NCBI GenBank assembly: GCA_024226315.1
Contig: JAAELT010000500.1
Span: 18,724 to 82,723, forward strand
Direction: 5' to 3'
DNA from: a bacterium
GTDB lineage: Bacteria > Acidobacteriota > Thermoanaerobaculia > Multivoradales > J023
DNA length: 64,000 nucleotides
The notes beneath the pieces were generated by a model. That model saw only the letters and a program-made list of their open reading frames with translations, searched no databases and was not told the DNA's origin. How positions within the stretch are numbered: position 1 is the first letter of the stretch; every line of letters starts with the position of its first letter. The translations under genes were made by a program, and so were the position numbers. Shown piece by piece: positions 36,897 to 47,141 of this stretch.

Positions 36897-39800
36897 CTAA
36901 TCCGTCGCGCCGATCTCGGCGAACAGATCTTCGAGGTCGTTGGTGCTGAGCCCGGATTCGGGCAGGATCTCGGGGCCAGAAGCAGCGTTGCCAGATTCTT
37001 CGGGCGCGGGCGTGGCCACCGGCACGGTCGACTCCACCGCCACGGCGAGGCGCGCGAGCTCGGCGATCGTCGGAGCCTCGAACAGCGCGCGCGGCGAGAA
37101 GTCGAGCCCCGCCTTGCGGCTGCGCGCCACCAGCGTCAACGCCAGGATCGAATCGCCGCCGAGGGCGAAGAAACTGTCGTGGATGCCGATCCGCTCGCGG
37201 CCGAGGACGCCGCGCCAGATCTCCGCCAACCGCTGCTCCGCCGGCGTCGAAGGCGGCGCGAAGTCGGCCTCCGGATCGTGCCCGTCCAGATCCGGGATCG
37301 GCAGAGCGGCCCTGTCTACCTTGCCGCTGGCGGTGAGCGGAAGGGCATCGAGCACGGTCACGGCGGTCGGTAGCATGTAGTCGGGCAGCGTCTCGGCCGC
37401 AAAACCTAGAAGCTCTTTCACCGAAGGCGCTGCGTCAGCCCGCGGCGCTACCACGTATGCCACGAGCCGGGTGCCACCTGCGGCCGGCTGCTCTGGCTGG
37501 AGCGCCACGACGATCGATTGATGGACGCCCGGGTGACGGTCAAACGTTGCCTCGATCTCGCCCAGTTCGATGCGGTACCCGCGCACCTTGATCTGGTGGT
37601 CGGTGCGGCCGCGGTACTCGATCTGACCGTCGGTGCGGTAGCAGGCCAGGTCACCGCTCCGGTACAAGCGCTCGCCGGACTGACCGGAGACCGCGTCGGG
37701 CACGAAGCGCTCGGCGGTGAGCGCCGGGTGCCCCAGGTAGCCGCGCGCCAGCCCCGGTCCGCCGAGGTGCAGCTCGCCCGTCGCCTCGGCCGGGCCCAGC
37801 CGCCCGGCATGATCGAGCACCAGGGCACGGCAGTTGGCGATCGGCCGGCCGATCGGCGGATCCTGGGCCGCCGGGCCCGCCGGCGGATCGAAGCGGGTGG
37901 CGACGATGGTCGCCTCCGTGGGACCGTACGTATTGACCAGGCGCACGTCACCGGCCCTGCGCTGCCAACTGGCCAACCGTTGGCCGAGCGCTTTCTCGCC
38001 GCCGATGATCACCAGCCGCAGGCTGGGGGGAACGGCCAGATCCTCGGCGTCGAGATCGGCCGCCATCTGGTGCCAGAACGCGGTGGGAAGGTTGAGCACC
38101 GAGATGCGCTCGGAGGCGAGCCGAGCGAGAAAGTCTTCTGTGGTGGCGAGCATGTCGTCGTCGCGCAGCACCAGGGTGGCGCCGGTCAGGAGCGCGGGAT
38201 AGATCTCCTCGGCGCTGGTGTCGAAGTTGACCGACGCGAACTGCAGCACTCGATCGCCGGCTTCGATCCCGTAATCGCGGACCGCGTCGAGCGCGTAATG
38301 CACGATCGCACGGTGCTCGACCTGCACGCCCTTGGGGCGGCCGGTGGAGCCCGAGGTGTAAATCACATAGGCCAGGTTCCGGTCCGACAGCTCCACAGGC
38401 AGGGACAGCGAGTCGTCCGCGACATCAGGCTCGGCGTCGAGTTCCTCGAGGCAGAGCACCTCGGCGCACCCAAAGCGCTGGCGCGAAGCCCGATCGGTGA
38501 GCACGACCCAGGCCTTCGAATCCTCGATCATGAAGGCCAGCCGTTCCTCGGGGTAGCTCGGGTCGAGCGGCAGGTAGGCGCCCCCAGCCCGGAGCACGCC
38601 GAGTAACGAGACGATCTGCCCGGGCGACCGGTGCAAGGAGACTCCTACAACGGAGCCGGGACCGATGCCCATGGCGACCAACCGGTGAGCCAGGCGGAGA
38701 GCCCGGCGATCTAGCTGGCCGTAGCTGAGCGCGCCCTGCTTCCCGCGCCCCGCCAAGGCAACTGCCGTCGCACCAGGATCTCGCCTTGCTTGCGCTTCGA
38801 CGAGCTGGTGCAAACAGACTCCGCTCGGGGTCTCGACCGATGCGCCCGTAGCCGTCCGCAGAACCTGTCGCCGCTCGTCGGCGCTCAGCAGGGAAATCTC
38901 ACCCAGCCGCCGTCCCGGCTCCTCGACAAAGGCTTCGAGCAGCCTGCCGAAGCGACCCAACAGACGATCCACTGCCTCACCGTCGAAGCGGCTCGGATCA
39001 TTCACCAGGCGCAGCAACACACCACCTTCGAGCGCACCCACGGGAATCACGTAGGCCACCAGCGGGAAATTGGTCTGCTCGTCGAGATCGATCCGGGAGA
39101 ACTCCGGACCCTCGATCGCCACCCCGTCGGTACCGCTCAACGTGAGATGGTTCTGATAGCTGATGAGGTGATCGAAGATCGGCTGGTCGTGCTCCCACGA
39201 GATCCAGCGCTCGATCTCTTCGAGCGCCCGGGTCTCGTGTCGGCGCTGAGCCACCAGCTGTGTCTGAAGGTCCCGCAGCCACCCTTCCAGAGGCATCGAA
39301 TCGGTCAGCGCGACGCGGGTCGGCATGGCGTTGATCATCAGCCCGACCATCGTCTCCACGCCCTCGATCTCGGGCGGCCGCCCCGAGACCACGCCGCCGA
39401 AGACCACCTCGCCAGCGCCGGCGTAACGACCCAGCAGCAGCGCCCAGGCGCCGTAGAACAACACGCTCGGGGTCACACTCATGCTCCGCGCCAGCGACGC
39501 CAACGCACTGCCCGTTTCTCCCGACAGCGCGATTTGCTGGAGCCCGAACTGCCGGCCGTCGCCAGGCCTGGGGCCATGATCGATGCCCAGGCGCGTCGGC
39601 TGTTCGAAACCCTCGAGGGTGCGACACCAGTAGCCCTCGGCAGCCGCAGCGTCTCGGTTCTCGAGCCAGGCGACGTAGTCGCGGAAGGGCCGCTCCGGCA
39701 GCGCTGCCGGCTGGTCGCCTCGATGCAGCGCGGCGTAGGCCGCGAGAACCTGAGCCCAGACCAGGGAGACCGACCAGCCGTCCAGGATCAGGTGGGAGAA

Positions 39801-42800
39801 CGTCCAGATCAGCCGGTGACGCCGGTCACCGAGATGAAACAGCGCCAGCCTCAAGAGCGGTGCGCGCGACAGCTCGAAACCCCGCCGGCGCTGGTCTTCG
39901 ACATGAGCGGCCATCTGGCGGCGCTGCACGGTCACGGGAAGCCCGCGCAGATCGACGCGGTTCCAGCTCGGCTCGACGGCCCGAAGCGTCACCTGCAGCG
40001 GGCGTTCCAAGTCACGCCACGCGAACAGCGTCCGCAGCGCGCCGTGGCGCTGGATCACGTGGCGCCAGGCCTGCTCCAGGGCACCGGCGTCGAGCTCGCC
40101 GCTCGCGTCGCCGATGAAATGCTCGAAGAACGTGCCGACGGTGGCGTCGTTCAGCAGCAGGTACAGCAACATGCCCTGCTGGGCCGGGGTCAGCGGGAAG
40201 ATCGCTTCGACGTTGTTGCCGGTTCCGGCCTCGGCGGTGGCTCCGAGCCGATCGAGAAGCCCTGACAGGTCCCCGGCATCGAGACCTGCCAGCGGAAAGT
40301 GCGCCGGTTCGAGAGCCGAGACCGGCAACGATCGTTCGGGCGCTACACCGGTCATCGACGCATCGGACGCGCCGACAGACTCGCCGTCGAGAACCGTGGC
40401 GACCCGCGCCGCCTGTTCCAGAGTTGGATGTTCGAACAGCTGCCGCGGCGAGATCTCGAGACCCGCCTTGCGGCAGCGTGCCACCAGTCGAATGACGAGA
40501 ATCGAGTCGCCACCGAGCGCGAAGAAGTTGTCGCGAACGCCGATCCGGTCGCGCCCCAGCACGCCGTTCCAGACCTCAGCCAACCGACGCTCCACCGGTG
40601 TCGACGGTGACACGTAGTCGGCCTCTACATCAGGCCCGGCCAGATCCGGAATCGGCAAGGCCGTACGATCTACCTTGCCGCCGGCAGTGAGCGGCAAGGC
40701 CTCGAGAGCAGTGAAGATACCGGGGAGCATGTAGTCGGGCAGCGACGTGGCCAGGAAGCCCCTCAGCTCTTCTGCCGCTGGTAGCTCGGTACTCGTCACC
40801 GGTACCACATAGGCAACCAGCCTGGTGCCGGCATCGCCCGCCTGCTCGAGAATCCGGTGGGGCACCACCACCGACTGGTGGACGCCAGGGTGATGGTCGA
40901 GAGCCGCCTCGATCTCACCCAGCTCGATGCGGAAACCGCGCACCTTGACCTGGTGGTCGGTGCGGCCGCGAAACTCGAGCTGACCGTCGGTGCGGTAGCA
41001 GGCCAGGTCGCCGCTCCGGTACAAGCGCTCGCCAGGCAGATCCGAGTCCGCGTCGGGCACGAAGCGCTCGGCGGTGAGCGCCGGGCGCCCCAGGTAGCCG
41101 CGCGCCAACCCCGGCCCGCCGAGATGAAGCTCGCCCGTCACTTCGGCGGGCTCCAGCCGGCCGGCATGATCGAGCACGAGGGCGCGGGAGTTGGAGATCG
41201 GCCGGCCGATCGGGGGATCCTCGCCCGCCGTATCCGCTGGCGGATCGAAACGAGTGGCAACGATGGTCGCCTCGGTGGGGCCATAGGTGTTGACCAGACG
41301 CACGTCGCCGACCCTGCGCCGCCAGCTCGCCAGCCGCTGCCCGAGCGCCTTCTCACCACCGATGATCACCAGCCGAAGGTCGGGCGGCACCGCCAGATCC
41401 TCGGCGTCGAGGTCAGCCGCCATCTGGTGCCAGAACGCGGTGGGCAGGTTGAGCACCGAAATGCGTTCCTCAGCGAGCCGAGCGAGGAAGTCCTCGGTGG
41501 TGGCGATCATGTCCTCGTCACGCAGCACCAGGGTGGCGCCGGTGAGGAGCGCCGGGTAGATCTCCTCGGCGCTGGTGTCGAAACTGACCGACGCGAACTG
41601 CAGCACCCTGTCGCCGGCCTCGATCCCATAGTCGCGAATCGCGTCGAGGGCGTAGTGGGCGATCGAGCGGTGCTCGATCTGCACGCCCTTGGGGCGGCCG
41701 GTGGAGCCCGACGTGTAGATCACATAGGCCAGGTGCCGGTCGGAGGACTCAGAGGGCAAGCTCGGCAACTCGTCCGCGGACTCAGCAGAGGCATCGAGAT
41801 CGAGATCCTCGAGGCAGAGCACGACGGCGCGGCCGAAGCGCCGACGCGAAGCGCGGTCCGTGAGCACCACGCGGGCGCCCGAGTCCTCGATCATGAAACT
41901 CAGCCGTTCTTGCGGGTAGCTCGGGTCGAGCGGCAGATAGGCGCCACCGGCCCGGAGCACGCCGAGCAGCGAAACGATCAGCTCGGGAGACCGCCGCAGG
42001 GAAACTCCCACCACAGTGTCGGGGCCGACGCCTTGCGCGGCCAATCGATGGGCCAATCGGCGGGCGCGGCGATCGAGCTGGCCATAGGTGAGCACGCCTT
42101 GCTCCCCAAGCCCCACCATGGTCACGGCCGGAGCACCGGGATCTCGACTGGCCTGAGCCTCGAAGAGCCGGTGCAGGCAGACTCCGCTCCGGGTCTCGAC
42201 CGGCACACCCGTGGCTATCCGCAGAACCTGCCGCCGCTCGGCGCCGCTGAGCAGCGAGATCTCTCCCAGCCGGCGATCGGAATCTTCAGCGAAGCCTTCG
42301 AGCAAGCGGCCGAAGCGGTCCAGCATCCGCTCGACCGCGCGACCGTCAAAGCGGCCCGGATCGTAGACCAGGCGCAGCACCACGCCGTTGTCGAGGACTC
42401 CACGATCGGGAATCACGTAGGCGACCAGCGGATAGTTGGTCTGCTCGTCGAGGTCGATGGTACCGAGCTCCAGCCCCTCGATGGATCGTGTCTCGCTGCC
42501 GTGCAGAGGATGGTTCTGGTAGGTGATGACGTGCTCGAAGGTCGGCTGATCGTCTCTCCAGGAAATCCAACGCTCGATCTCTTCGATGGCTCGGGTCTCG
42601 TACTGACGTTGCTCTACCAGCAATGTCTGCAGACGCCGCAACCAGGTGTCGAGCGGTACCGCGTCGGGCAGGGCGACACGGGTGGGCATGGCGTTGATCA
42701 TCAGACCGACCATGGTCTCGACGCCCTCGATCTCGGGCGGTCGCCCCGAGACCACGCCGCCGTAGACCACCTCGCCGGTGCCGGCGTAGCGGCCCAGCAG

Positions 42801-45800
42801 CAACGCCCACGCGCCATGAAACACCACGTTGGGGGTCACACCCAGGCGCCGCGCCAGCGCCACCAGCGCGCCCGATGTCTGCTTCGGCAATGCCAGCTGC
42901 CGGCGCTCGAACGGCAGATCTTCGGTGGCACCCGAGGCGGGAGAGTGCTCGATGGCCAGGCGAGTGGACCGTTCGAGACCCCCGAGGGTACGACGCCAGT
43001 AGCTCTCGGCTTCCGCCGAGTCGCGCCGTTCCAGCCAGGCAACGTAGTCGCTGAAGGGCCGCTCCGGCAGCCCCGGGGGCAGCTCTCCACGGCGCAGGGC
43101 GGCGTAGGCGGCGAGAACCTGCCCCCAGACCAGGGCGACCGACCAACCGTCCAGGATCAGGTGCGAGAAGGCCCACACCAGTCGCCAGCGCCGCTCGCCG
43201 ACGCGGAACGTCGCCCATTGCGAGAGCGGCGCCCGCGAGAGCTCGAAACCGTGGCGGCGCAAGCCCTCCAGGTAGGACGTCAGCTCACGGCGCTGGGCCG
43301 TCTCTGAGAGCCCACGCAGATCGACATGGTCCCAGCTCGGCTCGATGGTGCGCAGCGAGACCTGCAGCGGCCGTTCGAGGTTTCGCCACAGGAACAGCGT
43401 GCGCAGCGCGCCGTGGCGCCCGATCACCTGCCGCCACGCCCGATCGAGCGCGGCGACGTCGAGCTCGCCGCTGACGTCGGCGACGAAATGCTCGAAGAAA
43501 GTGCCGGTCACAGCATCGGCGAGCAGCAGATAGAGCAACATGCCCTGCTGCGCCGGAGTCAGCGGGAAGATGGCCTCGATGTTGTTGGCGGACTCTCCCG
43601 CCGTTGCAACGCCTCCGAGCTGTTCGAGGATTTCGGCCAGCTCGGAAGCGTCGAGACCCGCCAACGGGAAGTGCTCGGGCTCGAGGGCCGTGGCGGCCAC
43701 TGAATGGTCGAGTGTCGAGGCGGTGCCCGCGGTCTGCGACGCGGCACCCTCGTCACGATCGAGAAGACCGGTCGCACCTGCCAGGCATTCCAGGGTCGGG
43801 TGCTCGAAGATCTGCCGCGGGGAGAAGTCGAGCCCGGCCTTGCGCCCCCGGCTGACCAGCTGGATGGCGAGAATCGAGTCGCCGCCGAGGGCGAAGAAGT
43901 TGTCGTGGAGCCCGACCCGGTCGGTCCGCAACACGTCGCGCCAGATCTTCGCCAGCGCCTCCTCGACCGGCGTCGAGGGCGGCAGGTACTCGTCTGCCGT
44001 CTGCTGTCGCGTCAGATCCGGCTCGGGCAGAGCCCGGCGATCAACCTTGCCGGTGGCGGTCAGCGGCAAGGTCTCGAGCGGCACGTAGGCCGCCGGCAGC
44101 ATGTGCTCGGGCAGCCGTTCGGCCAGGAAGGAGCGCAGCTCGGCATTCGCCGGGACAGTCGTCTCCGCGCCCTCGACCGGCAACACGTAAGCGACCAGGC
44201 GCGCGATTCCCGACGCGCCGGTGAAGGCCGCGACCACGGACTGGCCGACGCCGGGATGTCGATCGAGCGCCGTTTCGATCTCGCCCAGCTCGACACGGAA
44301 GCCACGCACCTTCACCTGATGGTCGGCGCGGCCGCGGTATTCGAGCTCGCCGCCGCCGAGGATGCGACCCAGATCGCCGCTGCGGTAGAGCCGCGCGCCG
44401 GGAGCGCCGGCGAACGAATCCGGGACGAAGCGCTCGGCGGTCAACGCCGGTCGATCCAGGTAGCCGCGGGCCAGCCCCGGACCGCCCAGACAGAGCTCGC
44501 CCGCGACGCCGACGGGCACGGCCTGCAGCCGGCGATCGAGCACGCGGGCGCGGGCGCCTCCGATCGGCCGCCCGATCGGCGGATCGTCGGGCGTGGGCTC
44601 GTCCCCGCCCCCGTCCAGCGGCCAGCGGGTAGCGACAATCGTCGCCTCGGTGGGGCCGTAGGTGTTGACCAGCCGTACCGGGTGGGCGCTCTCGGCCACG
44701 ATCCGCCCCCAGGCCGCGACCCGGTCGCCGAGCGCTTTCTCGCCGCCGATGATCACCAGCCGAAGATCCCGGGGCAGGGCCGAGCCGTCGCTTTCCAGCG
44801 CATCGACCATCTGGTGCCAGAAAGCGGTGGGCAGGTTCAGTACCGTGATGCCCAAGCGGTCGAGGCCACCGAGGAAATCCTCGTTGGAGTCGATCAGGGT
44901 GTCGTCGCGCAATTCGAGAGTGGCGCCGGTCATGAGCGCCGGATAGATCTCCTCGGCACTGGTGTCGAAGGCGACCGAGGCGAACTGCAGCAAGCGGTCG
45001 CTGGATTCGACGCCGTAGGCGCGCACAGCGTCGAGCGAATAGTGCAGCAAGGCCCGGTGCTCGATCAGCACCCCCTTGGGCCTGCCCGTGGAACCGGAGG
45101 TGTAGATCACGTAGGCGAGCTGACCCGGGTCGGGCTCCGCGTAGAGATCACCAGCGTCATCGCCCGATTCCTGGACCTGATCCGTCAGGTCGAGACAGAT
45201 CACTTCCGCCGCTTCGGCGAACATCGATCGCCGATGCTCCTCGGTTATCACCCACTCCGCCCCCGAGCTCTCGATCATGTAGACCCGGCGCTCTTCCGGA
45301 TAGGAGGGGTCGAGCGGCAGATAGGCGCCACCCGCCCGCAGGACGCCAAGCAGCGCCACGATCAGCTCCGGTGAGCGTTCGAGCGCCACCGCCACCACGC
45401 GGTCAGGCCCCACTCCGTGGGCGCGCAACCGCCGGGCCAGTCGAGCCGACGCATCGGCCAGTTGCCGATAGCTCAGCTCACGTCCCGCCTGCCGGACCGC
45501 CACCCCAGCCGGGGTCTCAGCGGCCCAGCGCAAGAAGCCCCGCAGGACGGTACCCTCGGCCACCGGCGTGCTGGGTCCACGCCAGAAGCGGCGGAGCTGA
45601 TCGAGCTCACCGGCAGCCAGCATCGGCAGGGTCGAGATCGACTGGCGCGGATCCGCCGCCACCGCTTCGAGCAGAATCTCGAGGTGCCCCAGCATGCGCT
45701 CGACGGTGGACGGCTCGAACAGCTCGGCTCGGTATTCGAGCACCAGCTGGAGGCCGCCTGATTCTTCCGATGTCCATAGGGTGAGATCGAAGTTCGAGCG

Positions 45801-47129
45801 CTTGTGCCGAGCCGGTTGGTAGGTCGTCTCCAGTCCCTCCAGCTCGACGCCGCCGTGGTCGGTGTTCTGCAACACGCACATGGTCTGAAAGAAAGGCGTC
45901 GAACCAGCGTCGCGAACCGGCTGCAACTCGTCGACCAGCTTCTCGAAGGGCAGATCCTGGTGCTGGTACGCGCTGAGGGTGGTCTCTCTGACCCGTTCGA
46001 GCAGCTGACGGAAACCCTCTCCCGGATCGAGCGAGGTACGCAGAGCCAGGTTGTTGACGAAGAAGCCGATGACGTCGGCGATCTCCGGACGATTGCGGCT
46101 GGCGATGAAGGTGCCCACCGTCACGTCCCGCTCGCCGGTATGGCGGTGGAGCAAGACCTGGAAGGCCGCCAGGACGACCATGAAGAGGCTGGCGCCGCTC
46201 TCTCTGGCGAGGCCGTTCAGCGCCGCGGCGAGGGGCGGCGTCAGCAGACGCCGCTCCTGTGCTCCCCGGAAGTCCGGCGTCCGAGGCCGCGGATGGTCTG
46301 TGAGCAGGGCCAGCCGCGGCGCGGCTCCGGCCAGCTGCCGGCGCCAGTAGTCGAGCATCTCGTCGAGCACCGGTCCCTGAAGGCGACGGCGCTGCCAGGC
46401 GGCGAAATCGGCGTACTGGATCTCGGGCTCCTCGAGCGGATCCGGGGCGCCGGCGGCGAACGCCCGGTAGAGCTCGCCCAGCTGACGCAACAGCACGCCC
46501 TGCGACCAGCCGTCGCTGACGATATGGTGCAGGTTCGTGAGCAGCACGTGGCTCTCGTTGCCAAGTCTCAGGAGCTGGAAACGCGCCAGTGGCCCGTGCT
46601 CGAGGTCGAACGGCCGGCCGGCGTCGACCTCTGCCAGGCGACGGGCTTCGGCCTCGCGCTCGGCGCGATCCAGACCGCCGAGATCGGTGACCGGCAATCG
46701 GTAGGGGCGGTGCGGGTGGATGACCTGCACCACGCCGTCGGCCGCGGGACTCGATCCGCGCTCGCCAGACCGATCTTCGGGGACCGGCTCGAAGGTGGTC
46801 CGCAAGACCTCGTGACGCCGCAGGATGGAGTCCAGGGTCTGGGACAGCGCGTCCACGTCGAGCCGGCCTTCGAGACGGAACCCGATCGGAATGTTGTAAT
46901 CGGCGGTCCCGGGCTCGAGCTGTTCGAGCACCCACTGGCGTAGCTGAGAGAAGGACAGCACGGCCCGGCCGCGGTCACCGGATCGACGCGGGATGCGCGC
47001 CGGGCGCGGCGGCGGCGAACCGTCGACCTCTTCAGGGGAGGCTCTGCCGCGGGACGCACGCAGGCGTCGCCGCAGCAGCTCGCGCTGCTGCGGCGAGAGG
47101 CGGGCCAGGCGTCGCTCGAGATCGCTCAT
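36897..47129 (-). CDS. NRPS2: three modules (5-7) with identical binding-pocket codes
   Basis: A 3410-residue NRPS: C-A-T-C-A-T-C-A-T. An N-terminal docking-like helix (LARLSPQQRELLRRRLRAS) precedes C with HHIVSDGW (second His 202). The carrier serines are Ser1085, Ser2209 and Ser3327, all in ALGGDSI contexts. The second and third C domains are DCL-type (FPLTPAQQGMLLYLL; SHLILDGW, His1323 and His2446). All three A domains share SFDTSAEEIYPAL-type A3, NLPTAFWHQM, VIIGGEKAL and NTYGPTEATIV, code DTENIGTIV. The acid at 239 and Asn at 278 recall Orn-type pockets (DMENLG), so a basic or polar substrate is possible, but I do not assign it. Modules 6 and 7 are near copies. It ends in STNDLEDLFAEIG, a docking-like segment. 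It starts 12 bases after NRPS1 with no good Shine-Dalgarno, suggesting coupling. Confidence 0.94.
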   Translation of the reverse strand: MSDLERRLARLSPQQRELLRRRLRASRGRASPEEVDGSPPPRPARIPRRSGDRGRAVLSFSQLRQWVLEQLEPGTADYNIPIGFRLEGRLDVDALSQTLDSILRRHEVLRTTFEPVPEDRSGERGSSPAADGVVQVIHPHRPYRLPVTDLGGLDRAEREAEARRLAEVDAGRPFDLEHGPLARFQLLRLGNESHVLLTNLHHIVSDGWSQGVLLRQLGELYRAFAAGAPDPLEEPEIQYADFAAWQRRRLQGPVLDEMLDYWRRQLAGAAPRLALLTDHPRPRTPDFRGAQERRLLTPPLAAALNGLARESGASLFMVVLAAFQVLLHRHTGERDVTVGTFIASRNRPEIADVIGFFVNNLALRTSLDPGEGFRQLLERVRETTLSAYQHQDLPFEKLVDELQPVRDAGSTPFFQTMCVLQNTDHGGVELEGLETTYQPARHKRSNFDLTLWTSEESGGLQLVLEYRAELFEPSTVERMLGHLEILLEAVAADPRQSISTLPMLAAGELDQLRRFWRGPSTPVAEGTVLRGFLRWAAETPAGVAVRQAGRELSYRQLADASARLARRLRAHGVGPDRVVAVALERSPELIVALLGVLRAGGAYLPLDPSYPEERRVYMIESSGAEWVITEEHRRSMFAEAAEVICLDLTDQVQESGDDAGDLYAEPDPGQLAYVIYTSGSTGRPKGVLIEHRALLHYSLDAVRAYGVESSDRLLQFASVAFDTSAEEIYPALMTGATLELRDDTLIDSNEDFLGGLDRLGITVLNLPTAFWHQMVDALESDGSALPRDLRLVIIGGEKALGDRVAAWGRIVAESAHPVRLVNTYGPTEATIVATRWPLDGGGDEPTPDDPPIGRPIGGARARVLDRRLQAVPVGVAGELCLGGPGLARGYLDRPALTAERFVPDSFAGAPGARLYRSGDLGRILGGGELEYRGRADHQVKVRGFRVELGEIETALDRHPGVGQSVVAAFTGASGIARLVAYVLPVEGAETTVPANAELRSFLAERLPEHMLPAAYVPLETLPLTATGKVDRRALPEPDLTRQQTADEYLPPSTPVEEALAKIWRDVLRTDRVGLHDNFFALGGDSILAIQLVSRGRKAGLDFSPRQIFEHPTLECLAGATGLLDRDEGAASQTAGTASTLDHSVAATALEPEHFPLAGLDASELAEILEQLGGVATAGESANNIEAIFPLTPAQQGMLLYLLLADAVTGTFFEHFVADVSGELDVAALDRAWRQVIGRHGALRTLFLWRNLERPLQVSLRTIEPSWDHVDLRGLSETAQRRELTSYLEGLRRHGFELSRAPLSQWATFRVGERRWRLVWAFSHLILDGWSVALVWGQVLAAYAALRRGELPPGLPERPFSDYVAWLERRDSAEAESYWRRTLGGLERSTRLAIEHSPASGATEDLPFERRQLALPKQTSGALVALARRLGVTPNVVFHGAWALLLGRYAGTGEVVYGGVVSGRPPEIEGVETMVGLMINAMPTRVALPDAVPLDTWLRRLQTLLVEQRQYETRAIEEIERWISWRDDQPTFEHVITYQNHPLHGSETRSIEGLELGTIDLDEQTNYPLVAYVIPDRGVLDNGVVLRLVYDPGRFDGRAVERMLDRFGRLLEGFAEDSDRRLGEISLLSGAERRQVLRIATGVPVETRSGVCLHRLFEAQASRDPGAPAVTMVGLGEQGVLTYGQLDRRARRLAHRLAAQGVGPDTVVGVSLRRSPELIVSLLGVLRAGGAYLPLDPSYPQERLSFMIEDSGARVVLTDRASRRRFGRAVVLCLEDLDLDASAESADELPSLPSESSDRHLAYVIYTSGSTGRPKGVQIEHRSIAHYALDAIRDYGIEAGDRVLQFASVSFDTSAEEIYPALLTGATLVLRDEDMIATTEDFLARLAEERISVLNLPTAFWHQMAADLDAEDLAVPPDLRLVIIGGEKALGQRLASWRRRVGDVRLVNTYGPTEATIVATRFDPPADTAGEDPPIGRPISNSRALVLDHAGRLEPAEVTGELHLGGPGLARGYLGRPALTAERFVPDADSDLPGERLYRSGDLACYRTDGQLEFRGRTDHQVKVRGFRIELGEIEAALDHHPGVHQSVVVPHRILEQAGDAGTRLVAYVVPVTSTELPAAEELRGFLATSLPDYMLPGIFTALEALPLTAGGKVDRTALPIPDLAGPDVEADYVSPSTPVERRLAEVWNGVLGRDRIGVRDNFFALGGDSILVIRLVARCRKAGLEISPRQLFEHPTLEQAARVATVLDGESVGASDASMTGVAPERSLPVSALEPAHFPLAGLDAGDLSGLLDRLGATAEAGTGNNVEAIFPLTPAQQGMLLYLLLNDATVGTFFEHFIGDASGELDAGALEQAWRHVIQRHGALRTLFAWRDLERPLQVTLRAVEPSWNRVDLRGLPVTVQRRQMAAHVEDQRRRGFELSRAPLLRLALFHLGDRRHRLIWTFSHLILDGWSVSLVWAQVLAAYAALHRGDQPAALPERPFRDYVAWLENRDAAAAEGYWCRTLEGFEQPTRLGIDHGPRPGDGRQFGLQQIALSGETGSALASLARSMSVTPSVLFYGAWALLLGRYAGAGEVVFGGVVSGRPPEIEGVETMVGLMINAMPTRVALTDSMPLEGWLRDLQTQLVAQRRHETRALEEIERWISWEHDQPIFDHLISYQNHLTLSGTDGVAIEGPEFSRIDLDEQTNFPLVAYVIPVGALEGGVLLRLVNDPSRFDGEAVDRLLGRFGRLLEAFVEEPGRRLGEISLLSADERRQVLRTATGASVETPSGVCLHQLVEAQARRDPGATAVALAGRGKQGALSYGQLDRRALRLAHRLVAMGIGPGSVVGVSLHRSPGQIVSLLGVLRAGGAYLPLDPSYPEERLAFMIEDSKAWVVLTDRASRQRFGCAEVLCLEELDAEPDVADDSLSLPVELSDRNLAYVIYTSGSTGRPKGVQVEHRAIVHYALDAVRDYGIEAGDRVLQFASVNFDTSAEEIYPALLTGATLVLRDDDMLATTEDFLARLASERISVLNLPTAFWHQMAADLDAEDLAVPPSLRLVIIGGEKALGQRLASWQRRAGDVRLVNTYGPTEATIVATRFDPPAGPAAQDPPIGRPIANCRALVLDHAGRLGPAEATGELHLGGPGLARGYLGHPALTAERFVPDAVSGQSGERLYRSGDLACYRTDGQIEYRGRTDHQIKVRGYRIELGEIEATFDRHPGVHQSIVVALQPEQPAAGGTRLVAYVVAPRADAAPSVKELLGFAAETLPDYMLPTAVTVLDALPLTASGKVDRAALPIPDLDGHDPEADFAPPSTPAEQRLAEIWRGVLGRERIGIHDSFFALGGDSILALTLVARSRKAGLDFSPRALFEAPTIAELARLAVAVESTVPVATPAPEESGNAASGPEILPESGLSTNDLEDLFAEIGATD
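37080..43800. repeat. Tandem module duplication (about 3.36 kb period) within NRPS2
   Basis: Modules 6 and 7 of NRPS2 match at nucleotide level over long stretches with an offset of about 3357 bases; for example CCGTCGGTGCGGTAGCAGGC is present at 37627 and 40984. The spacing between carrier serines (2209 to 3327) and between DCL histidines (1323 to 2446) gives the same roughly 1120-residue period. Boundaries are approximate and judged by eye. Confidence 0.75.
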
Positions 47130-47141
47130 GGTGGTGTCCGG

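Noticed and set aside
30268..47129. Assigning DTENIGTIV to Orn, Lys or Arg
   Set aside because: Glu239/Asn278 resemble basic-residue pockets, but I know no exact match, so I leave the substrate open.
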